From positions 4,154,001 through 4,218,000 of the forward strand of contig NZ_CP013417.1 in the NCBI RefSeq assembly GCF_001524445.2: a stretch of DNA of 64,000 nt, given 5' to 3'. Origin of the DNA: Burkholderia savannae (GTDB taxonomy: Bacteria; Pseudomonadota; Gammaproteobacteria; Burkholderiales; Burkholderiaceae). Numbering within the stretch: position 1 is the first letter of the stretch; the number at the start of each line of letters is the position of its first letter. A program made the translations under genes and the position numbers. Below are positions 29,462 through 38,354 of this stretch, in pieces. The notes under the pieces are model-generated. The model saw nothing but the letters and a program-made list of their open reading frames with translations. It was not told where the DNA came from and ran no database searches.

Positions 29462-29833
29462 ATGCCGACAAAAATCGTGGATTTATCCGCACGCTCCGAA
29501 ATCATTCGCGACGAACCGTTCCATGTTCATTTTTGGGAATGCACGCCTGACGAATATCTCGAATATCTGTCCCATCCGCGCGACTTTTTGTCGAAGATCG
29601 GAATAAACATTCCGGACGACTGCCGAATCGAAACGACCATCGAGAATCACGATTGGATCGGTCAACATGCGCCGGGGTTGAAGAGCGCAAACGGAACGAT
29701 CATCTGCAACGTGGGCGGCGGCAACGTCGCGCGCGCCGTCTATCGCGTCGTGAGCTACGGCCACGATCATGCGACGGTCGGCAAATTCAAGAAACAGCTC
29801 TTGCACGCGGAAGACGAACAGCAAAAACGCTGA
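29462..29833 (+). CDS. Small protein of unknown function, third gene of LPMO/oxidase block
   Basis: A 123-residue protein I do not recognise with certainty. It starts 'MPTKIVDLSARSEIIRDEPF' after 'gggagatcaag', a fair ribosome binding site. Residues 38-60 ('SHPRDFLSKIGINIPDDCRI') resemble the leader region of nitrile-hydratase-like RiPP precursors (a helix, then G-x-x-I-P), and a Gly-Gly-Gly at 85-87 could be a leader cleavage point. No modification or peptidase gene is nearby, so this is only a suggestion. It is polar with no signal peptide or membrane segment. It lies 199 bp after the flavin oxidase and may be a partner of it. Confidence 0.65.
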   Translation: MPTKIVDLSARSEIIRDEPFHVHFWECTPDEYLEYLSHPRDFLSKIGINIPDDCRIETTIENHDWIGQHAPGLKSANGTIICNVGGGNVARAVYRVVSYGHDHATVGKFKKQLLHAEDEQQKR

Positions 29834-29906
29834 CATTCGCGGGAGGGCGGCCGCGGCATGAATGGTCGGGCAATGGTGCGGGCGGCGCGCGTGCGCTGCG
29901 ATCGTG

Positions 29907-29934
29907 CGCGGCCGCGCGAGTACGCGCGGCCGCG
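29907..29934. repeat. Perfect 12-bp GC palindrome
   Basis: cgcggccgcgcg - agta - cgcgcggccgcg. The stem could act as a terminator for the small gene upstream, but there is no T run. The surrounding 29834-30158 interval contains no gene I accept. Confidence 0.6.
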
Positions 29935-30158
29935 ATTCAGCGTTTCCTTCGCTTCGAAAGCGATCGAACCGGAACGGCGCGTCGCGCGGACGAAGATCCA
30001 TTTCCCGCAGGTCGTCGATTCGCGCGGCATCGCCATGTTCGTCGGCTGATTCGATCACTTTTTTGTTGATCGAAACATGGCGTTGACGCAGATAAAAAAT
30101 GCCCGCGCATTCCGTATAAACCCTAGGGAGAAAACCCTGACTCTTCACACCATTCGGG

Positions 30159-30186
30159 TTAAGTCGAGCGTTTTCTTGGCCGTTAA
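30159..30186 (+). promoter_or_regulatory. Candidate sigma-28 (FliA) promoter for the chemoreceptor
   Basis: TTAAGTCG, 12-bp spacer, GCCGTTAA, close to the flagellar sigma-28 pattern (TAAAGTTT-N11-GCCGATAA). It ends 32 bp before the chemoreceptor start, consistent with class III flagellar control. Confidence 0.6.
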
Positions 30187-30218
30187 CCCATGAGTTCGCA
30201 CATCCCACGTCGCTCCTC

Positions 30219-32024
30219 ATGCTCTCCTCGATCCGGTCCCGCATTCTCGTCGCGTGCCTTGCCATCGTCATCGGCGCGCTCGTCATCAATACGGCGCTCA
30301 ATTATTTCGTCGCCAATCGCTACAACCGCGAGTCCATCAGCCAGAACCTCAGCGCGGTGCTGACCGGCCACGAGGCCGGCATCGCCGATTGGGTCGCGTC
30401 GAAGACGCAGATGATCGTATCGGTCGAAGACGCCGCGCTCGCGCCCGATCCGATCCCGGCGCTCAAGCAGATCGCCGCGGCGGGCGGATTCACCAACGTC
30501 TACGTCGGCTACGCGGACAAAACCGCGAAATTCTCGGACGCATCCGGCATTCCGGCCGACTACGATCCCACCGGCCGCCCGTGGTACAAGCAGGCCGTGC
30601 AGGCGGGCAAGCCTGTCGTCACGCCGCCTTATGTCGACGTCGGGACGGGCAAGCTCGTCGTTGCGTTCGCCGCGCCGATCGTGCGCGACGGCGCGCTGAA
30701 GGGCGTCGTGTCCGGCGACGTCGCGATGGACAGCGTGATCGCGAACGTCAAGGCGATCCATCCGACGCCCGAGAGCTTCGGCATGCTCGTGGACCGCGGC
30801 GGCCACATCGTCGCGCATTCCGATCCGAAGCTCACGCTCAAGCCCGTCACCGATCTGACGGACGACTTGAGCGTCGACGCGCTCGCCGCGTCGTCGGCCG
30901 ACGACAACGCCGCGCCGATCGAGGCGCACGTCGCCGGCGCCGCGAAGCTGATGCGCGCGCGCGCCGTGCCGGGCACCGACTGGCTGACCGTCGTCGCGCT
31001 CGACAAGTCCGATGCGATGGCCGGCATGCATTCGCTGCTGCTCGTGTCGATCGGCACGCTCGTCGCGCTCGTCGTCGTCGCGGCGCTGATCGTGGGCGCC
31101 ATCACGGGCGTCGCGTTCAAGGGGCTCGCGCGCATTCGCGACGCGATGGAGTCGATCGGCTCCGGCACGGGCGACCTGACGCAGCGCCTGCCCGACGCCG
31201 GGCGTGACGAAGTCGCGCAGATCGCCCGCTCGTTCAACGCGTTCGTCGGCAAGCTGCAGGACGTGATACGCGTGATCCGCGACGCGAGCGAATCGGTGCG
31301 GCACGCGGCGGGCGAAATCGCATCGGGCAACCATGATCTGTCGCGCCGCACGGAATCGGCCGCGGCGAGCCTCGAACAGACGGCCGCGTCGATCGAGGAG
31401 ATCACGTCGACGGTCACGCAATCGGCGGGCGCCGCGCGCCAGGCCAACGACATCGCGACGAACGCGGCGAGCGTCGCGTCGCGCGGCGGCTCGGTCGTGT
31501 CCGACGTCGTGTCGACGATGCAGGAGATCGAGGGCGCGTCCGGCAAGATCAGCGACATCATCGGCGTGATCGACGGCATCGCGTTCCAGACCAACATCCT
31601 TGCGCTGAACGCGGCCGTCGAGGCGGCGCGTGCGGGCGAGGAAGGGCGCGGCTTCGCGGTGGTCGCGGGCGAGGTGCGTTCGCTCGCGCAGCGTAGCGCG
31701 CAGGCGGCGAAGGAGATCAAGGCGCTGATCGATTCGAGCGTGTCGAGCGTGTCGACGGGCGCGACGCTCGTTCAGCAGGCGGGGCAGACGATGAACGACA
31801 TCGTCGGCACGGTCTCGAACGTGACGACGATCATGCGCGAGATTTCGAACGCCGCCGACGAGCAGACGCGCGGCATCCAGGAGGTGAACCGCGCGGTCGC
31901 GCAGCTCGACGAGATGGTTCAGCAGAACGCGGCGCTCGTCGAGCAGTCGGCCGCGGCGGCGTCGGCGCTGCAGACGCAGGCGGTCGAGCTCGCCGAGGCG
32001 GTCGGGCGGTTCAAGGTCGCATGA
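30219..32024 (+). CDS. Methyl-accepting chemotaxis protein, Cache sensor
   Basis: A 601-residue inner-membrane chemoreceptor. TM1 lies at about 9-30 ('[20 protein letters not shown]'). A periplasmic double-Cache domain with the ligand-site signature '[20 protein letters not shown]' suggests an amino acid or related small ligand. TM2 is '[20 protein letters not shown]' (about 270-292), followed by HAMP and the signalling hairpin with the invariant '[20 protein letters not shown]' tip. There is no C-terminal CheR-docking pentapeptide, unlike the receptor at 61584. It is a stand-alone gene with a candidate FliA promoter, transcribed away from the main che operon. Confidence 0.95.
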   Translation: MLSSIRSRILVACLAIVIGALVINTALNYFVANRYNRESISQNLSAVLTGHEAGIADWVASKTQMIVSVEDAALAPDPIPALKQIAAAGGFTNVYVGYADKTAKFSDASGIPADYDPTGRPWYKQAVQAGKPVVTPPYVDVGTGKLVVAFAAPIVRDGALKGVVSGDVAMDSVIANVKAIHPTPESFGMLVDRGGHIVAHSDPKLTLKPVTDLTDDLSVDALAASSADDNAAPIEAHVAGAAKLMRARAVPGTDWLTVVALDKSDAMAGMHSLLLVSIGTLVALVVVAALIVGAITGVAFKGLARIRDAMESIGSGTGDLTQRLPDAGRDEVAQIARSFNAFVGKLQDVIRVIRDASESVRHAAGEIASGNHDLSRRTESAAASLEQTAASIEEITSTVTQSAGAARQANDIATNAASVASRGGSVVSDVVSTMQEIEGASGKISDIIGVIDGIAFQTNILALNAAVEAARAGEEGRGFAVVAGEVRSLAQRSAQAAKEIKALIDSSVSSVSTGATLVQQAGQTMNDIVGTVSNVTTIMREISNAADEQTRGIQEVNRAVAQLDEMVQQNAALVEQSAAAASALQTQAVELAEAVGRFKVA

Positions 32025-32096
32025 TCGTCGTTGCGCGGGACGCGTTGCCGCCTCCTTTGCGCACGGGCGCGCGCGGCCGTCGGAGAATGCCGCCCG

Positions 32097-32918
32097 TCAC
32101 GTTCGGCCGCCGTCGCGGCCGAGCCAGTCGAGCAGCGTTCGCGTCACGAATGCCGGATTCTCGAGATTCGAGATGTGCCCGGCATTCGGCACGAACACTT
32201 TTTCGCAGCCGATGAGCGTCGCGATTTCGTCGGCTTCCTCGGGCGGCCGCGCGACGTCGTTCGCGCCGCACATCACGAGCGTGCGGTCCGCCGGCAGCGC
32301 GGCGAGCTTCTCGCGCGCGTCCTCGCGGCCGAACGTGATCTTGCCGAGCGGAATCACCGAGTCGCGCAGCCGCTCCGTCGTGAACGCCTGAAGCGCGCGC
32401 CGGAAGCCCGCGGGCAGTTCGCTCGCGAGATCGATGCCGGGACGGAAGAAGATCGGCACGATCGCGTCGAGCAGCGGCTCGGGAATCGTGCCTTGCGCGT
32501 CGATGGCCGCGAGCATCTGGAAATACTTGTTGCGCGTCGCGTCCGGCTCCACGCCGACGTAGGTGTCCATCAGCACGAGCCGATCGACGCGCTGCGGCGC
32601 GCGATGCGCGAGCGGCACCGCCCACATGCCGCCCACCGACAGCCCCACGATCGAGCAGGTCTCGATGCCGAGGTGATCGAGGAGCGCGCACATGTGCGTT
32701 GCAAGATCGCCGAGGTCGTTCGTGCCGGCGGGCAGCGGGCCGGACCGGCCGTGCCCCCACAGGTCCGGCGCGATGACCTGGTGGGACTTCGAGAGCGCTT
32801 CGAGCTGCGGCTCCCACATCGACGAATCCCACAGGTAGCTGTGTCCGAACAGGACGGGCGCGCCGGAACCCCTGATCTGATAGTGCAGAGGCTGGCCATC
32901 GATGGTGACGAAAGGCAT
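32097..32918 (-). CDS. Alpha/beta-hydrolase
   Basis: A 273-residue alpha/beta-hydrolase-fold enzyme. It has the oxyanion/His-Gly start 'GAPVLFGHSYLWDSSMWEPQ', the nucleophile elbow 'IVGLSVGGMWA' (Ser94) and the catalytic His in 'FVPNAGHISNLENPAFV'. The Asp is likely in 'VMCGANDVARPPEEADE'. It resembles 3-oxoadipate enol-lactonase and related esterases, but no aromatic-degradation genes are nearby. The start is set at ATG 32918 because the protein then begins at the first strand ('MPFVTIDGQPLHYQIRG'); a longer open frame upstream has no family match. Confidence 0.87.
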   Translation of the reverse strand: MPFVTIDGQPLHYQIRGSGAPVLFGHSYLWDSSMWEPQLEALSKSHQVIAPDLWGHGRSGPLPAGTNDLGDLATHMCALLDHLGIETCSIVGLSVGGMWAVPLAHRAPQRVDRLVLMDTYVGVEPDATRNKYFQMLAAIDAQGTIPEPLLDAIVPIFFRPGIDLASELPAGFRRALQAFTTERLRDSVIPLGKITFGREDAREKLAALPADRTLVMCGANDVARPPEEADEIATLIGCEKVFVPNAGHISNLENPAFVTRTLLDWLGRDGGRT

Positions 32919-33805
32919 GTCGATAGGTTCGGTTGTCAGTGAATCGGTTGAAGGAAGTCGAGCGAAAGCGCGGGGGCGTGGCATGTGTCGAAGCGACGGT
33001 GGCGACGATCTCCGTCCGCCGTTTTCGAATGCGGGGCGCTTGAATTGCCGCGTCACCTTATCTCGGCTGCGTGGCGAACGCAATCTGACCAAACGCTTTC
33101 GGGCTGAATGAAGCGCTCGATTTCGAATGGGCGCGTCCGGCACGCGTTTCGAATCCGGCGCTGCGTCGAAATCGACGCCGACTGACGAATTTCCGCGAAT
33201 GCTCGAGCAAGGGCAGCCGAATACGCGGGATGCGGCGCGCGTTGCGGCATGGGCGTCGTTGGCGAAAGCGTCGGTGCGTCGCGCGTCATGCGTGGCCGGC
33301 GGCATCGCGCGGATGGGCTGCGTGTGCGTGTCGCGGCGTTGCGCCCTCGGCTTCCTCGCCGGCTGCGGGCGCGCCGTCTCTCGGCGGCGGGCGCCGCGCT
33401 GCGGCGTTCGCGTGTTACGGCGGCGGCATGCATCGTGGCAAGGCCGCCGCCGCTCGCTAGTCAGCGGCTCCGCATGGCGGCCTTGCGTGCGAATGTTTCA
33501 TGTTTCGTCTCGTACATGCATCGATCAAGCAGGGTTCGGCGAGGTCGTCGCGCTATAGTCGCGATCGTGACGTTTTCGTGACAGTGCGCGCGACGGGGCG
33601 TTTCGCCCTGATTGCACGTGCTTTGCCGGCCTGAATGCAGGTTGCCGGCCGTGCCGGCGGCCGCGTGTCGCTCAGGCCGCGGCGGCGCGCAGCCGCGCAC
33701 GCGCGAAACGCGTCCAGCCGCGGCAGCGGCAATTCGACGCTGCCCGCCCGACGTGCCGACGCGCGCGACGGACCGTACGACCAACCAGAAGACCGAGGAG
33801 CAGAA
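32919..33805. other. 887-bp stretch without a recognised gene
   Basis: No frame on either strand gives a recognisable protein. The candidates are Arg/Ala/Cys-rich, overlap each other and lack ribosome binding sites. The region must hold the promoters of the divergent hydrolase and phosphoesterase genes. Confidence 0.5.
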
Positions 33806-35467
33806 GTGACTGACAAGCATTCCCCGTCGACCGACCTTCCCGAGGACCCCGATCGCCGCCGCGTGCTCGGCGGCATCGCCGCGCTCGGCGCGAGCGTCGC
33901 GCTTGGCGGCTGCGAATCGACCGTGTCGAGCGCGCCGCGCTCGGCCGCCGATTTGCGGCTCGACGCCGCGTTGCGCAACGAGGTGCGCAACGTCGTCGTG
34001 ATCTACGCCGAGAATCGCAGCTTCGCGAACCTGTTCGGCGATTTTCCCGGCGTTCGGCAGCCGCTCGGCGCGGTGTCGCCCGAACGCTACGCGCAGCTCG
34101 ATCGCGACGGCAAGACGCCGCTGCCGGCGCTGCCCAAGATCTGGGGCGGCCTCGTGCCGCAGGCGCAGGTCGTCGACGGCAAGCGCTACATGATCGGCGA
34201 GCGAGACATCACGGGCCTGCCGAACGCGCCGTTCGTGATTCCCGACGCGCAGGGCAAGCCGCTGCCGAACGGCGTCATCACGCGCGACTTGTGGCATCGC
34301 TTCTATCAGAACCAGATGCAGATCAACGGCGGCCGCAACGATCAGTTCGCTGCATGGGCCGATTCGGGCGGCCTCGTGATGGGGCATTACCGCAATTCGG
34401 CCGAAACGCTGCGGCTTTGGAATCTCGCGCGCCAATACACGCTCTGCGACAACTTCTTCATGGCCGCGTTCGGCGGCTCGTGGCTCAATCACGTTTTCCT
34501 GATCTCAGCGCAAGCGCCGCTCTATCCGGACGTGAACAAGAGCCCGGCGAAGCACCTCGTGTCCGTCGTCGAAGGCGACGATCCGACGGGCGCGCGCCTG
34601 AAGCTCGCGGCGGATTCGCCCGCGTCGGCGCTCGACGGCCCGCCGAAATTCGAGAACGACGGCCTCTTCACGCCCGACGGCTACGCGGTCAACACGATGG
34701 CGCCGCCGTATCAACCGAGCAGCGTGCGGCCGCCCGTCGACGGCAACCAGGCGTATGCGGACCCGTCGAACCCGCGCGTGCTGCCGCCGCAGCATTACGC
34801 GACGATCGGCGATCGCCTGTCGGAGAAGGGCATCGACTGGGCATGGTACGGCGGCGCGTGGCAATTCGCGCTCGAGCATCGCGACACGGGCTCGGTGCCG
34901 GACTTCCAGTACCACCACCAACCGTTCAACTACTTCGCGAACTACGCGCCGGGTACCGACGCGCGGCGCCGCCATCTGCGCGACGCGGGCCTCGGCGACG
35001 ATCCGTCGACGAACCATCTGATCGCCGACATCGACGCCGGCCGCTTGCCGTCCGTCACGTTCTACAAGCCGCAAGGCAACCTGAACATGCACGCGGGCTA
35101 TGCGGACGTCGAATCGGGCGATCGGCACATCGCGGCGGTGATCGAGCGCATCATGCGCGGCCCGCAATGGGCGCACACGGTCGTGATCCTGACGGTCGAC
35201 GAGAACGGCGGATGGTGGGACCCGGTGTCGCCGCCGAAGGGCGACCGCTGGGGGCCGGGCTCGCGGATTCCGGCGATGGTGATCTCGCCGTTCGCGAAGA
35301 AGGGCTACGTCGATCACACGCTGTACGACACGAACTCGATCCTGCGCTTCATCTCGCGCGTGCACGGGCTTGCGCCGCTCGACGGCGTGCTCGCGCGCGA
35401 GCGCGCGTTCGCGGCGCGCGGCGCGCAGCCGCCGGGCGACCTCACCGCGACGCTCGATCTCGGCTGA
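33806..35467 (+). CDS. Tat-exported lipoprotein phosphoesterase (AcpA / phospholipase C superfamily)
   Basis: A 553-residue phosphoesterase of the acid phosphatase AcpA/phosphatidylcholine-phospholipase C family. The N-terminus has twin arginines in 'DPDRRRVLGGIAALGASVAL', followed by 'GGC' (Cys36), suggesting Tat export and then lipidation. The catalytic region starts 'VVVIYAENRSFANLFGDFPG', where the E-N-R-S-F motif carries metal-ligand Glu and Asn. Later motifs include 'VILTVDENGGWWDPVSPPKG' and 'GSRIPAMVISPFAKKGYVDH'. The start is GTG 33806, placed by GAGGAG 7 nt upstream; the frame upstream has no family match. It likely hydrolyses phosphomonoesters or phospholipids in the periplasm or at the surface; which one cannot be told. 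Confidence 0.88.
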   Translation: MTDKHSPSTDLPEDPDRRRVLGGIAALGASVALGGCESTVSSAPRSAADLRLDAALRNEVRNVVVIYAENRSFANLFGDFPGVRQPLGAVSPERYAQLDRDGKTPLPALPKIWGGLVPQAQVVDGKRYMIGERDITGLPNAPFVIPDAQGKPLPNGVITRDLWHRFYQNQMQINGGRNDQFAAWADSGGLVMGHYRNSAETLRLWNLARQYTLCDNFFMAAFGGSWLNHVFLISAQAPLYPDVNKSPAKHLVSVVEGDDPTGARLKLAADSPASALDGPPKFENDGLFTPDGYAVNTMAPPYQPSSVRPPVDGNQAYADPSNPRVLPPQHYATIGDRLSEKGIDWAWYGGAWQFALEHRDTGSVPDFQYHHQPFNYFANYAPGTDARRRHLRDAGLGDDPSTNHLIADIDAGRLPSVTFYKPQGNLNMHAGYADVESGDRHIAAVIERIMRGPQWAHTVVILTVDENGGWWDPVSPPKGDRWGPGSRIPAMVISPFAKKGYVDHTLYDTNSILRFISRVHGLAPLDGVLARERAFAARGAQPPGDLTATLDLG

Positions 35468-35708
35468 CGATCGGCCGCCATGCCGTCGCGAGCGGCAGGC
35501 TCGGCGATCGGGCGCGCCCTTGAGCCGGGATCGGGCGAGCCCTTGGGCCGGCATTGAACGTGTGGCCGGCGGCGCGGGCGAGCGAGACCGTCGCGGCGTT
35601 CGCGCGGCAGGCTTCGGCGGCGCGCGTGCCTTCGAGGCAAGGCTGCCTGCTCGCTTCGAATGCGCGGCGCACGCCCTTCCTGGGCGAGGCGCGGGCGCAC
35701 ACGCGCGG

Positions 35709-36332
35709 TTAGCTCTGCGACATCCCGAGCGTCAGCGCGCCCGCACCGATCAGCGCGGCGCCGCCGCCGTAGCCGAAGCGCCGCTGCGCGGCGGCCTCCG
35801 TCAGCCGCGCAGCGGCGAAGCGCGCGATGCGCGCATAGCAGGCGGCATTAAGCGTAGCGAGACAGACGAAGGTCGGCAGCAGGATCGCGCACTGCCGAGC
35901 GAACGTTTCGTGCGGCGAAATGAACTGCGGAACGAACGCGACGAAGAACACGATGCTCTTCGGATTCAGCGCGGTGACGGCCCACGCGGACAGGAAGCGC
36001 CGCTTCGCCGAGCGTCGCTCGACGCTCACTTCCATCGCGCCGACGCGGCGTGCATGCAGGATCGAGCGAATGCCGAGATAGATCAGATAGCCGCCGCCGA
36101 CGAGCTTGAGCGCGGTGAACGCGGCCGCCGACATCGCGAGCAGCGCGCCCGCGCCCGCGAGGGAGATCGTCATCGCGGTGGTGTCGCCGGCCGCGACGCC
36201 TGCGACGGTGCTCCACGACGAACGATTGCGATTCGCGAGCGAATCGCCGATCACGAGCAGGATCGTGGGGCCGGGGATCATCAGAAGCACGATGCTGGCG
36301 CCGGCGAATGCGAGCCAGGTTTCGAAGGACAT
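35709..36332 (-). CDS. LysE/RhtB-family amino acid exporter
   Basis: A 207-residue inner-membrane exporter with about six hydrophobic helices. The family signature is at the N-terminus, 'SIVLLMIPGPTILLVIGDSL' (the PGP motif), with 'GDTTAMTISLAGAGALLAMS' and 'VGGGYLIYLGIRSI' following. It probably exports an amino acid such as homoserine, threonine or leucine. The substrate is not predictable. ATG 36332 is preceded by 'cggagatcacc'. Stand-alone gene. Confidence 0.92.
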   Translation of the reverse strand: MSFETWLAFAGASIVLLMIPGPTILLVIGDSLANRNRSSWSTVAGVAAGDTTAMTISLAGAGALLAMSAAAFTALKLVGGGYLIYLGIRSILHARRVGAMEVSVERRSAKRRFLSAWAVTALNPKSIVFFVAFVPQFISPHETFARQCAILLPTFVCLATLNAACYARIARFAAARLTEAAAQRRFGYGGGAALIGAGALTLGMSQS

Positions 36333-36718
36333 GGTGATCTCCGTTCGCGATTGCGCGATTGCGCGATTCGAGTCGAAAGGCCTCAGTGATCCATGGAGGC
36401 GGGCGGATTGTCAAGGTGCGCGCCGGCGAAGTGTGTCCGGCGCGACTCGGCTCGCAAGTGTCGGGCATGAGACGGCGCACGCCGAGCGAACCGCGCCGAC
36501 GCGTGCAATTCATGGGCGTGCGCGCAAGCCCGCTTGGGGCCGGAGCTTCGCACCCGCGGGATGGGCGCTGGCGCTGCTGAGCGGCTCGCCGCGCCCGGCT
36601 CGTGCCCCCGTGTGATCCGGTGGTCGATGCCGACACCGCCCGCCACCAAGCGGTTCATTGCGGTCCCGATCGCTGCGTCGTTGAAGCCAAAGGCGTGTCG
36701 TTACCGTGGGAGCGCGCG
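36333..36718. other. 386-bp gap at the left edge of the glycosylation island
   Basis: No gene is recognised. A minus-strand frame gives 'NDAAIGTAMNRLVAGGVGID' and similar, without a ribosome binding site or family match; it might be a degraded gene at the island edge. Confidence 0.4.
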
Positions 36719-37411
36719 TCAGCGGCTGCGCAGCACATACACGCCGAGCCACGATGCAATCACGCCGACACGGCCTCCGGATGCGCGCCACGCGATGTCG
36801 AGCAGCCGGTTGTATCCCCGCGTCAGGGCCCGCTTGAGCGGGGGCCCGGTATAAAACGACCGCCACAGGCGCGTCCGATACGGATCTTTGAAAAAATAGA
36901 CGTCGACCATCTCGAGCAGCCCCGCTTCGCCGAACGATATCGGCATGCCGGTCGTGCCGAACGCGTGCCGGATGCTCTGCGGCAGATAGGGGCGAACGTG
37001 CGAGAAGTCGTGATAGAAGCGCTCGCCGGGCGTCGGGCTGACGAGGATCATGCGGCTCGCGTCGTGCATGAATGCGCAGAGCCGCGGCACAAGCGTGACG
37101 AGGCCGTCCGGCGACACGTGCTCGATCACATGGCTCAGGAAAATGACGTCGAACGGTTGTTGCTGCGAGGCAAGGAAAGCATCGGGTTCGTATGCGGCGT
37201 AGCCCTTCGCGCGCGCTCGCGCGACGTAATCGGGATTCGTGTCGACACCCGTCACGTCGAGCCCCAGCGCCGCGAAGCCGTCGAGAAATTTACCGAGTCC
37301 GCAACCATAGTCGAGCACGCGCAGCGGCCGGCTGCTTGCATGTTGGAAAGCGCGCATCAACACCATGATGCGCTCGTACTCGAGCGTTTGATAATGCGCA
37401 GGTTTTTTCAT
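36719..37411 (-). CDS. Class I SAM-dependent methyltransferase
   Basis: A 230-residue methyltransferase. Motif I is 'LRVLDYGCGLGKFLDGFAAL', the post-I acidic residue is in 'LDVTGVDTNPDYVARARAKG', and motif IV is 'DVIFLSHVIEHVSPDGLVTL', like UbiG/methyltransferase-23 sugar or polysaccharide enzymes. Start ATG 37411 follows 'gaaaggtcgac'. It is the last gene of the minus-strand block next to fliD-fliC, so it may methylate the flagellin glycan. The C-terminal region 'FYTGPPLKRALTRGYNRLLD' is basic and could contact membrane or polymer. Confidence 0.85.
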   Translation of the reverse strand: MKKPAHYQTLEYERIMVLMRAFQHASSRPLRVLDYGCGLGKFLDGFAALGLDVTGVDTNPDYVARARAKGYAAYEPDAFLASQQQPFDVIFLSHVIEHVSPDGLVTLVPRLCAFMHDASRMILVSPTPGERFYHDFSHVRPYLPQSIRHAFGTTGMPISFGEAGLLEMVDVYFFKDPYRTRLWRSFYTGPPLKRALTRGYNRLLDIAWRASGGRVGVIASWLGVYVLRSR

Positions 37412-37586
37412 GTCGACCTTTCCCAATCCTCTTGTCTCGCAGCGATGCACGGCACGGTGTCCGGCAGTGAGCGTCCAACGAGTTGCCATGAGCGCACGGC
37501 GAGCCGCCGCATCGTGCGAATCGCGGCAATCTCGTCGTCACCGTTCGACATTCCGATGTCGCGTCGCGTCCAGGCGGCGCATCAAC

Positions 37587-38339
37587 TTACGGCTGCTTGA
37601 TGAACAATGCGTGTCCGTTCAGGTTGTGGACGAAAAGCCCGTCTCGATGACTTGCGACGATCTCGTTGACGGCGAGCGTGGCGCCTTCGCAACCGAACGT
37701 ACCGTAGTCGTCGAACACGACGATGCCGCGTGATTCGACGCGAGGCCAGAGTGCATTGAACGAGTCGAGAACCGACCGGTATGAATCGACATCGATGTGC
37801 GCGAAACACACGCGATCCGGCATTGCGGCAAGCGTGTCGTCGGGAAAGATTCCACGATGAATGCGGCAGTTGGCGCCGATCGTCTCGAGCAGGCGAACTA
37901 CCGAATGCTCGTCGGCGTCCGAATGCTCGCCTCCGGAATAAAGCGTGTCGTATTCGGCGTCGCATTTCGCGACGCCACTGAACGTGTCGAAAAGATGCAG
38001 CGTCTTTTCGGGTAGCGCACGCGCAATCACGGCCGCCGTTCCACCTCGCCATACGCCGATTTCGATCGCCTCGCCTGCGAGCCGCGCGCACTGCTGCGCG
38101 AGCCGATACAGCTCGTAGCAGCGGTATACGTCGACGAGAGTCGATGATTTCGCGAGTGCGTAAACGTCGGCGAAACCGGCGTCGTCGAGCCACGGCGCAT
38201 ATGTCGCGAACGGGATGATCTGTGCGTGACTGTAGCCGTCTTTCAACGTTTCGAAGCGCGTCTGACGCATTCGCTCGAGCAGATCTCTTCGCTCCGCGCG
38301 AAGTACGTTCAGGAAGTTCGGCGAGGTCTTGTTGATCAT
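37587..38339 (-). CDS. TylF/MycF-family sugar O-methyltransferase
   Basis: A 250-residue SAM-dependent methyltransferase of the TylF/MycF type, a family that O-methylates deoxysugars with Mg2+. The SAM loop is 'AIEIGVWRGGTAAVIARALP', followed by 'LHLFDTFSGVAKCDAEYD' and the metal-binding region 'CFAHIDVDSYRSVLDSFNAL' with 'GIVVFDDYGTFGCEGATLAV'. It is part of the glycosylation island on the same strand as the other enzymes. Together with the neighbouring methyltransferase it suggests a methylated sugar on flagellin. Confidence 0.87.
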   Translation of the reverse strand: MINKTSPNFLNVLRAERRDLLERMRQTRFETLKDGYSHAQIIPFATYAPWLDDAGFADVYALAKSSTLVDVYRCYELYRLAQQCARLAGEAIEIGVWRGGTAAVIARALPEKTLHLFDTFSGVAKCDAEYDTLYSGGEHSDADEHSVVRLLETIGANCRIHRGIFPDDTLAAMPDRVCFAHIDVDSYRSVLDSFNALWPRVESRGIVVFDDYGTFGCEGATLAVNEIVASHRDGLFVHNLNGHALFIKQP

Positions 38340-38354
38340 GGCAATGGCAGCGCC

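Noticed and set aside
29858..30069. Small ORFs on both strands around 29.9 kb
   Set aside because: They run through a GC palindrome and have no ribosome binding site or homology.
30116..30137. 'ccctag' motifs here and near 54776 as a shared regulator site
   Set aside because: Only two loose matches; the similarity is too short to separate from chance.
33127..33581. Cys-rich open frames upstream of the phosphoesterase
   Set aside because: Several overlapping frames of equal quality and no ribosome binding site; probably non-coding.
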